Shown: positions 1 through 5,042, counted from the first letter of the stretch. The stretch: DNA of 5,506 bases from Tissierellia bacterium (GCA_007116605.1 SKID01000222.1:1-5506); one strand, 5' to 3'. Translations and numbers: made by a program. The notes: a model not told the origin generated them from the sequence alone.

Positions 1-20
1 CGTATTATGGAAGGATTGGG

Positions 21-830
21 ATGAAAATACATACTTTATACTTTAGCCCTACGGGGACAACTGAAAAAATTGTCAAAAACTTAGCAACGAAAATAGCACG
101 TGCATTAAATATAGATCAATGTGAGCATTGGGACTTCACTTTGCCTGTTAATCGAAAGGAAAACCCCTGTTATAAAAAAGGTGATCTTGTGATAGTGGGC
201 ACACCCGTTTATGCCGGAAGAGTTCCTAATATCCTTCTTGATTTTTTAAATCAAATTGAAGGGAATGGTGCTTTAGCAATCGGCATTGTTTTGTATGGAA
301 ATCGCAATTATGACGATGCTCTTATTGAGTTAAGAGATATACTAGTTAAGAATGGATTGAACTGTATCGGTGCAGGTGCTTTCATAGGGGAGCATTCCTT
401 CTCTAAAATTTTAGCAAAAGGCAGACCTGATGCCGAAGATATGCTTAAAGTGCAGTTCTTTGCTGAAGAAGTTGTCAAAAAAATTAATCATTGTGACTTT
501 AATCGCTCTTTGTTTGTTCCAGGACAGACGCCTTATCGCCCATATTATCGCCCCATTAACCCACAAGGGGATCCCGTGGATATTCGAAAGGTTAAACCTA
601 AAACCAAAGATAGCTGTACTGATTGTAAAATTTGTGCTCAAGTGTGTCCAATGGGATCAATTCCTTTTAATGACGTAAAATCTTTTATTGGTATCTGTAT
701 TAAATGTGGTGCTTGTATCAAAAAATGTCCCGTCAACGCTAAATATTATGACGATATTAATTATCTACGTCATCAATATGAGCTTGAAGAAGAATTTGCT
801 CATAGAAGAGTTGCGGAGATATATATTTAA
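21..830 (+). CDS. EFR1-like ferredoxin: flavodoxin-fold N-terminus plus two 4Fe-4S clusters
   Basis: A 269-residue cytoplasmic electron-transfer protein, complete in the window. The N-terminal part resembles flavodoxin. The first strand runs into an FMN-phosphate-type loop (SPTGTTEK, residues 9-16), and GTPVYAGRVP (60-69) matches the second flavin-contacting loop. The C-terminus carries two CxxCxxCxxxCP motifs, with cysteines 199/202/205/209 and 226/229/232/236, which is the bacterial 2x[4Fe-4S] ferredoxin arrangement. This order is typical of the EFR1 family found in anaerobic Firmicutes; its redox partner and physiological role are not known to me and cannot be read from the context. The ATG at 21 is chosen because a GGAAGGA ribosome site (9-15) lies 5 bases upstream and the product then starts with the family-like MKIHTLYFSPTG. 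The reading frame stays open to the left edge, so a longer form cannot be strictly excluded. It is transcribed towards the regulator gene and shares that gene's terminator. Confidence 0.92.
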   Translation: MKIHTLYFSPTGTTEKIVKNLATKIARALNIDQCEHWDFTLPVNRKENPCYKKGDLVIVGTPVYAGRVPNILLDFLNQIEGNGALAIGIVLYGNRNYDDALIELRDILVKNGLNCIGAGAFIGEHSFSKILAKGRPDAEDMLKVQFFAEEVVKKINHCDFNRSLFVPGQTPYRPYYRPINPQGDPVDIRKVKPKTKDSCTDCKICAQVCPMGSIPFNDVKSFIGICIKCGACIKKCPVNAKYYDDINYLRHQYELEEEFAHRRVAEIYI

Positions 831-835
831 TTAAA

Positions 836-874
836 AAAAGGTGCCTCCACTTCTACATAAGTTAGGCACCTTTT
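836..874. terminator. Bidirectional intrinsic terminator between convergent genes
   Basis: Perfect 11-bp arms (AAAAGGTGCCT at 836-846 and AGGCACCTTTT at 864-874) enclose a 17-base loop. Inside the loop a further 4-bp pair, ACTT (849-852) with AAGT (859-862), extends the stem. An A-run on the left (833-839) gives seven T's on the minus strand, and TTTT follows on the plus strand. It lies 5 bases after the ferredoxin stop and 11 bases beyond the regulator stop, so it can end both convergent transcripts. The longer T-run makes it stronger for the minus-strand operon. Confidence 0.9.
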
Positions 875-885
875 ATCTTATACGT

Positions 886-1761
886 CTATTTCAATTCATC
901 TTCTAATTCATCAATCACATACTCAAGATCTGTCACTCTTGATATGTATTTATCTGTTCCTAAAAAATCCACCGCTAACTGCTTGTTCTTAATAGCACTT
1001 CCTCCCACAATAATGATGGGGTTTTTCTTTAAATTGAATCGCTTAATGCTATGAATCAAGTGCTCTCCGCTATTTAAGTGTCTCTCAATAGTAATAGAAA
1101 CAACTACCGCATCTACATTTTCTTTGGTCATGATTTTTTCTAAATCCTTAATTGGAACACTCTTGCCAATGAAGAAAACTTTCCATCCTTTGTGTTTGAA
1201 ATAAGCAGAGGCAATTTTTAGTGTTAATAAATGTTCTTCGTATCCAGGAACCATTAATAAGACTTTAAATGATTTTTGGAGATCCGTTGGAAACTCATCG
1301 CTCAATTGGACAATCAGGTTTTCCATAACATTAGTAAAATAATGCTCTTGGGCCACATTAATCTGTCCCGTTTCCCAAAGATTCCCGACTTCGACCATGA
1401 CTGGAAGTACAACTTTTTCCATTATGTGTGTAAAAGGAATCCCTTGTCTAAAGGATTCCTTTATTGGATCTGTCGCCTCTTTTTCTTCAGTTCTCAATAA
1501 ATGATACAATACTTTTTCTTTTAGCTGGTCATAAGAGACTTCTTTAATCTCGTTTTTTTGATTCCTTAGCCCCATTAAGTAATCCAAACTGACATTTAGA
1601 TAGTCTGCCAATTCAACCAATGTGCTTTCTACAGGAAACCGAGTGTTATTTTCATAATTAGCAATCGTTGATTGAGCAACTCCTAAAGCTTTGGACAATT
1701 GATTTTGAGTTATTTTTTTTTCTTTTCTAATCTTTTTCAATCTGTTGCCAAAGTTGCTCAT
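886..1761 (-). CDS. XRE-family regulator fused to cobalamin-binding domains (CarH-like sensor module)
   Basis: A 291-residue one-component regulator. Residues 8-64 form an XRE/Cro-type helix-turn-helix (TQNQLSKALGVAQSTIANYE, 18-37, is the recognition region). Residues about 75-155 form a helical B12 cap domain with W129, E139 and H140 in the exact Wx9EH spacing known from CarH/LitR photoreceptors. Residues about 164-291 form a B12-binding Rossmann domain: E175-x-H177-x-x-T180, then 41 residues, S222-x-T224, then 28 residues, G253-G254. That is the classical methionine-synthase-type spacing, with H177 the expected lower cobalt ligand. Known CarH proteins use a MerR-type DNA-binding domain, so the XRE head is a swap. 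The residue after W129 is Glu, where light-state Thermus CarH uses His. I infer a transcription factor responding to adenosylcobalamin, light or corrinoid status. The ATG at 1761 is preferred because AGGTGAT sits just upstream of it; a GTG at 1770 would overlap that ribosome site. It is the second gene of an operon with the FAS1 protein. Confidence 0.88.
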   Translation of the reverse strand: MSNFGNRLKKIRKEKKITQNQLSKALGVAQSTIANYENNTRFPVESTLVELADYLNVSLDYLMGLRNQKNEIKEVSYDQLKEKVLYHLLRTEEKEATDPIKESFRQGIPFTHIMEKVVLPVMVEVGNLWETGQINVAQEHYFTNVMENLIVQLSDEFPTDLQKSFKVLLMVPGYEEHLLTLKIASAYFKHKGWKVFFIGKSVPIKDLEKIMTKENVDAVVVSITIERHLNSGEHLIHSIKRFNLKKNPIIIVGGSAIKNKQLAVDFLGTDKYISRVTDLEYVIDELEDELK

Positions 1762-1764
1762 TAT

Positions 1765-1772
1765 TATCACCT
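1765..1772 (-). promoter_or_regulatory. Ribosome binding site deciding the regulator start
   Basis: On the minus strand TAGGTGAT is followed by AATA and then ATG (1761-1759). AGGTGAT matches the anti-Shine-Dalgarno consensus well, with normal spacing to that ATG. The in-frame GTG at 1770-1768 lies inside this site, and upstream of it only weak purine runs are seen. The site fills most of the 21-base gap to the preceding FAS1 stop codon, which supports co-transcription of the two genes. Confidence 0.65.
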
Positions 1773-1782
1773 ATACTTTCTT

Positions 1783-2817
1783 TTAGTTAGTGATTCTCTT
1801 TCTAGTGAAGAAGAAACCTACAAGAGACATTATACTCAAAAGAATTAAAATGTTCAAGCTTGTTACGCCTGTATCAGGAATTGGCACTTGCTCTTCTTCT
1901 ATTGCTTGGTAAGTAAAGTTTGTGGGTATCAATACTGAATTAATCACGTGAATCACACCATTTTCAGCTTCAAGGTCGGCTATGATGACTTGACTGTTAT
2001 TGACAAAGACACCATCTGTTAAATCAAATTCTACTGATTCACCATTGACTGTTGGTGCTACTAAACCATCTACTAAGTCTCCACTCATAACTTTTCCAGA
2101 TACCACATGGTACAATAATACTTTAGCTAAATCCGGTTGTGCTAGTAGATCTTCTGCAGAAATTCCTAAAGCAGTAATTAATTCAACGAAGGCATCGTTT
2201 GTTGGTGCAAATACTGTAAAGGGTCCATCTCCTTGCAAAACACCTACTAAATCAGCTTCAATTAAAGCGGCAACTAATATACTAAAGTCATCATTTGCTA
2301 AAGCAATGTCTACCACTGTTTCTGGAAGTGGCTCTAATCTGAATCCTTCAGGTACTAAAACAGTGTCAATAATGTGTATCACGCCATTAGTAGCTTCAAT
2401 ATCTGCTGCGATGACATTTGATGTATTAATTTTTACACCATCTGATAAGTCAACTGTAATACTTTCACCATTTAATGTTTCTGCAGTCATCCCATCAACT
2501 AAGTCTGTACTCATTACCTTAGCTCCAACAACATGGTATAGTAACACTTCACTTAATTGTGGATGGGCTAATAAATCTGCTGCTGTGATATCTAATGCTG
2601 ATAGTAAATCTTGAAAAGCATCATCTGTAGGTGCAAATACTGTAAAGGGTCCATCTCCTCTTAAAGCATCCACTAGGTCAGCTTCAATCAAAGCTGCAAC
2701 TAATACATTAAGATTAGGTGAATCTATAGCTATATCAACGATGTCTTGTTCTGTAGCAAATACTGGTACACTCATAGCAAGCAACAATGCTAGACTTAAA
2801 CTTAAAAACTTTTTCAT
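1783..2817 (-). CDS. Secreted two-domain fasciclin (FAS1) surface protein with sortase-like anchor
   Basis: A 344-residue exported adhesin-like protein. Residues 1-21 form a signal peptide (MKK, then a Leu/Ala-rich core, VFA cleavage before TEQ). Two FAS1 domains follow, at about 25-156 and 167-298. Each shows the FAPT(D/N)DAF motif (61-68, 203-210), the central YHVV (94-97, 236-239) and the closing GVIH(I/V)I motif (145-150, 287-292). The C-terminus has a linker, IPDTG (313-317), a hydrophobic helix (about 321-337) and a basic tail RKRITN. This is the layout of a sortase sorting signal with Ile in place of the usual Leu of LPxTG. FAS1 domains generally mediate adhesion to other cells, matrix or polysaccharide; the ligand here is unknown. 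The ATG at 2817 is chosen over an upstream in-frame ATG at 2868 because GAGGAGG precedes it at good spacing and the signal peptide then starts correctly. The 2868 start would also lie upstream of the likely transcription start. It is first in an operon with the XRE-B12 regulator. Confidence 0.93.
   Translation of the reverse strand: MKKFLSLSLALLLAMSVPVFATEQDIVDIAIDSPNLNVLVAALIEADLVDALRGDGPFTVFAPTDDAFQDLLSALDITAADLLAHPQLSEVLLYHVVGAKVMSTDLVDGMTAETLNGESITVDLSDGVKINTSNVIAADIEATNGVIHIIDTVLVPEGFRLEPLPETVVDIALANDDFSILVAALIEADLVGVLQGDGPFTVFAPTNDAFVELITALGISAEDLLAQPDLAKVLLYHVVSGKVMSGDLVDGLVAPTVNGESVEFDLTDGVFVNNSQVIIADLEAENGVIHVINSVLIPTNFTYQAIEEEQVPIPDTGVTSLNILILLSIMSLVGFFFTRKRITN
2204..2659 (-). repeat. 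Internal duplication: two FAS1 domains, 426-bp period
   Basis: The two FAS1 coding segments are direct repeats 426 bp (142 codons) apart. A 30-bp block is identical at 2204-2233 and 2630-2659, covering the GDGPFTVFAPT region, with weaker similarity along the rest of each domain. This indicates descent from an intragenic tandem duplication, or later gene conversion, rather than separate acquisition of two domains. Confidence 0.8.
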
Positions 2818-2822
2818 GATTA

Positions 2823-2831
2823 TCCTCCTCA
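2823..2831 (-). promoter_or_regulatory. Strong ribosome binding site of the FAS1 gene
   Basis: GAGGAGGAT on the minus strand lies 5 bases before the ATG at 2817. It is close to a perfect Shine-Dalgarno sequence and rules out the upstream in-frame ATG at 2868. Confidence 0.85.
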
Positions 2832-2919
2832 AATATTTCATGTTTATTTCGTAATGCAATAATATCACGTTTAGAAATATTTGTCAAGCCTAATGTGACA
2901 TTTTAACAAATAAATATTT
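2831..2919. promoter_or_regulatory. Three AAATATTT boxes around the operon promoter (candidate operators)
   Basis: The palindromic octamer AAATATTT occurs at 2831-2838, 2875-2882 and 2912-2919. Each copy has a G before it or a C after it. The copies sit just upstream of the ribosome site, at the -35 edge, and about 25 bases upstream of the -35. Placement around a strong promoter suggests operator sites, perhaps for the XRE-B12 protein encoded in the same operon. The AT-rich background weakens the case: a fourth copy lies inside the transporter gene (4407-4414). Confidence 0.3.
2859..2887 (-). promoter_or_regulatory. Sigma-A-type promoter of the FAS1/regulator operon
   Basis: On the minus strand, a perfect -35 TTGACA (2887-2882) and a -10 TATTAT (2864-2859, one mismatch to TATAAT) are separated by exactly 17 bases. 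Transcription would start near 2852, leaving a leader of about 35 bases before the FAS1 ATG. An AAATATTT box (2875-2882) overlaps the edge of the -35. The promoter is strong enough that repression by a regulator would make sense. Confidence 0.8.
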
Positions 2920-3005
2920 CGATATGTGTTATTTTTGTCTGGTCATTATCAATCTAATCATTAAAGTGTTGAAAAACAACATCCTCATAGCTTTAAAGCA
3001 CTAAA

Positions 3006-3040
3006 AAAATCCGACAAATCTTATGTGTCTGTCGGATTTT
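3006..3040 (-). terminator. Intrinsic terminator of the NSS transporter gene
   Basis: Perfect 11-bp arms, AAAATCCGACA (3006-3016) and TGTCGGATTTT (3030-3040), enclose a 13-base loop. On the minus strand the stem runs into seven T's (complement of 3003-3009). It lies 44 bases past the transporter stop and upstream of the FAS1 promoter, so it separates the two minus-strand transcription units. Confidence 0.88.
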
Positions 3041-3084
3041 CATCTATCTAACCTTGCCTGATGTTAAGTCATGGATCAGTCTCA

Positions 3085-4494
3085 TTATAATTTTTTCGAG
3101 AATAAAGCAAAAACAAAAATAATGAGTAACCCTAAAATCATCACACCTGTTTCTTCTATAGACATGATACCCGCAATTGCCACTAGTCCAATGACGACAG
3201 GGACCACAAACTTAGTCATTAAATACCAAACATCAAATAATTTAAAGCTTACTTGACCTCCATTTGTCAATTCATCCCTCAAATCTTCTTTTTTTAGCGT
3301 CCAACCAGTAAAGATTGCTAATAATAACCCGCCAATGGCCAAGAAAATTTTATCTGTTAATATATCAAAAAAGTCAAACATCCCTACACCTAATATGGAA
3401 AAGTTTTGCATCATGCCCAAGGATAAAGATGAAAAGATACATAAAACGACCATCACAGTAGCCGCCAATCCAACAGCCTTTTTCCGACTCAATGCTTTTT
3501 CATCAATTAGATAGGTCACGACAACTTCTAGCAATGAAACCGAACTGGTTAAGGCGGCAATCATTAAGGCCCCAAAAAATAAAGTGGATAAAATGATACC
3601 TAAAAATCCCATTTCAGCAAAAATCGTCGGAGCAACCACAAATACTAAGCCAGGTCCACCACTAGGTGTCATTCCAAATGCAAATATGGCTGGGAACAGA
3701 GCTAGTCCTGCTAAAATAGCTACTCCTGTATCCATTAATAAAACAAGGATTGCATTGTTTGGCAAATTTTCTTTTTTGTCTAAGTAACTCCCATAGGTAA
3801 TCATACAACCCATCCCAAGACTTAAAGAGAAAAAAGCTTGCCCTAAAGCTGCTAATACTGTCCCTGCATTGACTTCGCTCCAATCGGGTTGAAATAGAAA
3901 GCGAATACCTTCTCCAGCTCCCGACAGAGTTAAACTTCTCCCTGCTATGATCAGTAGTAACACAAACAATAATGGCATCAAGAATTTTCCTGCTGTCTCA
4001 ATACCTCCTTTAACACCTTTGGCTACAATCCATACATTGGCAAACAAAAATAAAGTCATCCAGATTAAAGGTTGGACTGGACTTTCTATAAAAATGTCAA
4101 AGTTTGCGCCAATCATGGCAGGATTGTTTAATAAGCCAGTAAAAGACTTAAACACATGAGCAAGAGCCCACCCACCGACAACTGGATAGAAGCCCATAAT
4201 TAAAAAGCCACTTAATACACCTAATGCACCTGCAAATGTCCATTTTTTGCTGATACTTTTATATGCACCCACTGCTCCTAATTGACTCCTTCTACCTACT
4301 GCTAGTTCAGCAACCATAATGTTTGAGACAATAAAGAATACGCACACTAAATAAATAATCATGAACGCACCACCACCATTGTCTCCTGCTACGTATGGAA
4401 AACGCCAAATATTTCCTAATCCCACTGCAGAGCCTGCTGCTGCCATAATAAAACCAATTCTGGAACCCCAGTGCTCTCTACTATTTTGATTCAT
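3085..4494 (-). CDS. Sodium-dependent NSS/SNF-family transporter (amino-acid symporter)
   Basis: A 469-residue polytopic membrane protein of the neurotransmitter:sodium symporter family (LeuT/MhsT/TnaT type). It couples Na+ entry to uptake of an amino acid or related amine. Diagnostic segments are the unwound TM1 (GSAVGLGNIWRFPY, 21-34), TM6 (FFSLSLGMGCMITYGSY, 221-237) and the Na2-site TSS in TM8 (316-318). The length and apparently about 11 membrane segments fit the bacterial, MhsT-like branch rather than 12-TM LeuT. The protein ends with a short basic SKKL tail. The exact substrate cannot be set from sequence alone; bacterial members often carry hydrophobic or aromatic amino acids. The ATG at 4494 gives the canonical N-terminus SREHWGSRIGFIMAAAG. 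An AAAGGA ribosome site lies about 10 bases upstream, a little far. It is flanked by its own promoter candidate and terminator, so it is probably monocistronic. Confidence 0.95.
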   Translation of the reverse strand: MNQNSREHWGSRIGFIMAAAGSAVGLGNIWRFPYVAGDNGGGAFMIIYLVCVFFIVSNIMVAELAVGRRSQLGAVGAYKSISKKWTFAGALGVLSGFLIMGFYPVVGGWALAHVFKSFTGLLNNPAMIGANFDIFIESPVQPLIWMTLFLFANVWIVAKGVKGGIETAGKFLMPLLFVLLLIIAGRSLTLSGAGEGIRFLFQPDWSEVNAGTVLAALGQAFFSLSLGMGCMITYGSYLDKKENLPNNAILVLLMDTGVAILAGLALFPAIFAFGMTPSGGPGLVFVVAPTIFAEMGFLGIILSTLFFGALMIAALTSSVSLLEVVVTYLIDEKALSRKKAVGLAATVMVVLCIFSSLSLGMMQNFSILGVGMFDFFDILTDKIFLAIGGLLLAIFTGWTLKKEDLRDELTNGGQVSFKLFDVWYLMTKFVVPVVIGLVAIAGIMSIEETGVMILGLLIIFVFALFSKKL

Positions 4495-4527
4495 TCTTTC
4501 AATTCCTTTCTTATTAGTTTTTAGCTG

Positions 4528-4543
4528 TACTGATTTTACAGTA
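4528..4543. promoter_or_regulatory. Dyad TACTG-N6-CAGTA centred on the transporter -10
   Basis: Perfect 5-bp arms at 4528-4532 and 4539-4543 flank six bases (4533-4538) that coincide exactly with the proposed -10 hexamer. A dimeric repressor bound here would block the promoter. The arms are short, so this is only a candidate operator. Confidence 0.3.
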
Positions 4544-4561
4544 TAAAATAGATTTATTCAA
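4533..4561 (-). promoter_or_regulatory. Candidate promoter of the NSS transporter gene
   Basis: On the minus strand, TTGAAT (4561-4556) and TAAAAT (4538-4533) are separated by 17 bases, about 40 bases upstream of the transporter ATG. The -10 matches the consensus at 5 of 6 positions and the -35 at 4 of 6. The AT-rich context allows chance matches. Confidence 0.45.
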
Positions 4562-4562
4562 T

Positions 4563-4590
4563 AAAAAAAGAATTAATTTAACTAATTCTT
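4563..4590 (-). terminator. Weak AT-rich hairpin with T-run downstream of the repeat array
   Basis: Perfect 8-bp arms, AAGAATTA (4568-4575) and TAATTCTT (4583-4590), enclose a 7-base loop. On the minus strand the stem leads into seven T's (complement of 4563-4569). It could end a transcript that comes from the MATE gene through the repeat array, before the transporter promoter. The stem is almost all A-T pairs, so its strength is doubtful. Confidence 0.4.
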
Positions 4591-4627
4591 CACTTAAACT
4601 ACTGCTCTGAACTTTTCTATTATACCA

Positions 4628-4660
4628 GCATGAAAAACGTTGCTGAGTCTCGCCCTGTGT
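4628..4660 (+). repeat. Degenerate outer repeat unit (A0)
   Basis: The segment CGTTGCTGAGTCTCGCCC (4639-4656), with the following CTGTGT, resembles both neighbouring repeat families. It matches the plus-strand units through CGTTGCT.AGT and the minus-strand units through CGTT..(T/C)GAGTC.CGC. The unit is shorter than the others and lacks a recognisable GGATA start. It looks like a decayed or partial copy. Confidence 0.45.
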
Positions 4661-4661
4661 G

Positions 4662-4842
4662 ATGGATACAACAGCATCTTCCCTGCTTAGTATTTAGACC
4701 CTTTGCGGAGGATAAAACCGTATCCTCGCTGCTTAGTATTTAGGTCATTTGCTGGGGATACAACTGCATCTTCGTTGCTTAGTATTGAATCCTTTGTAGA
4801 GGATAAAACCGTATCCTCGCTGCTTAGTATTTAGACCCTTTG
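4662..4842 (+). repeat. Tandem array of four ~46-bp units (family A, plus orientation)
   Basis: Four head-to-tail units have GGATA at 4664, 4710, 4756 and 4801, giving periods of 46, 46 and 45 bp. The unit pattern is GGATA(A/C)AAC, a variable stretch, then TGCTTAGTATT and a CCTTTG-like end. Two subtypes alternate. Units 1 and 3 have GGATACAAC..GCATCTTC. Units 2 and 4 have GGATAAAACCG and form perfect 7-bp hairpins (GAGGATA at 4708-4714 with TATCCTC at 4721-4727; and 4799-4805 with 4812-4818). Units 2 and 4 share 36 identical bases (4708-4743 and 4799-4834), so the array may have grown by duplicating a 91-bp two-unit block. The period is not a multiple of three and no convincing gene crosses it, so it is non-coding. 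Confidence 0.9.
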
Positions 4843-4871
4843 TTTTTTTAACATTAAAATGAAAAAAAGGG
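4836..4871. repeat. Central hairpin at the junction of the two opposing repeat arrays
   Basis: CCCTTT (4836-4841) pairs with AAAGGG (4866-4871). TTT (4843-4845) pairs with AAA (4862-4864), and TTTTA (4846-4850) pairs with TAAAA (4855-4859) around a 4-base loop. The result is a nearly continuous, AT-rich cruciform-type stem where family A meets family B. It is not followed by a clear T-run on the minus strand, so it is not a standard terminator for the MATE transcript. Confidence 0.6.
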
Positions 4872-5042
4872 CCACATAATGCGCGACTCGGAAACGTGTT
4901 TTATCCTTTTTAACTAAAGCGAAAGGAAACAAAGAATCCAATAATGCGCATCTCAGAAGCATGTTGCATCCTTTTTTAGCTAAAGCAAAAGGAAGCAAAG
5001 GGTCACATAATGCGCGACTCGTCGGAGATGCTTGTTTTATCC
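4862..5042 (-). repeat. Array of three ~65-bp units (family B, minus orientation)
   Basis: Three units have ATAATGCGC at 4876, 4941 and 5007, giving periods of 65 and 66 bp. Read on the minus strand, each core runs GGAT(AA/GC)AAC...GCGCATTAT.TGG/A..CTTT and is followed by a 23-24-base linker rich in TTTAG.TAAA (4907-4929 and 4972-4995). The cores align with family A read on the plus strand: both begin GGATAAAAC and end ACCCTTTG. The third unit's CAAGCATCTCC closely matches the first A unit's CAGCATCTTCC. The two families are therefore homologous and lie in opposite orientations. The outermost core (4996-5042) overlaps the last two codons of the MATE gene. Confidence 0.85.

Larger units (their letters stand above)
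4495..5036. other. 542-bp gene-free region between transporter and MATE genes
   Basis: No credible reading frame is present. From low to high coordinates it contains the transporter ribosome site and candidate promoter (to 4561), a weak T-tailed hairpin (4563-4590), about 37 bases with no recognised feature (4591-4627), and then the two-family repeat array, which fills the rest up to and into the MATE stop codon. Confidence 0.8.

Noticed and set aside
1..24. Tail of an upstream gene ending in TGA overlapping the ferredoxin ATG (ATGA)
   Set aside because: Frame 1 reads a few codons to a TGA at 22-24, which would suggest translational coupling. Eight codons are too few to show that this frame is coding.
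2000..2614. 204-residue plus-strand open frame
   Set aside because: It lies wholly antisense to the well-supported FAS1 gene. Its Ser/Thr/Lys-rich composition is a shadow of the FAS1 codons.
2967..2999. Small palindromes TGTTG-A5-CAACA (2967-2981) and GCTTTAAAGC (2990-2999)
   Set aside because: Short, AT-rich, and not linked to a promoter or T-run; they may be chance.
4407..4414. Fourth AAATATTT box
   Set aside because: It lies inside the conserved NIWRFP coding stretch of the transporter, so it is explained by codon use; it also shows that the octamer can occur by chance.
4495..4620. Riboswitch or T-box leader for the transporter
   Set aside because: The leader from the candidate promoter is only about 30-40 bases, too short, and no T-box or known aptamer core is seen.
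4662..5042. CRISPR array
   Set aside because: The units are contiguous near-copies of 45-66 bp without unique spacers, are in opposite orientations in the two halves, and have no cas gene nearby.
4628..5042. Insertion sequence or integron
   Set aside because: No transposase or integrase frame, no terminal inverted repeats with target duplications, and no attC-like paired sites could be recognised.
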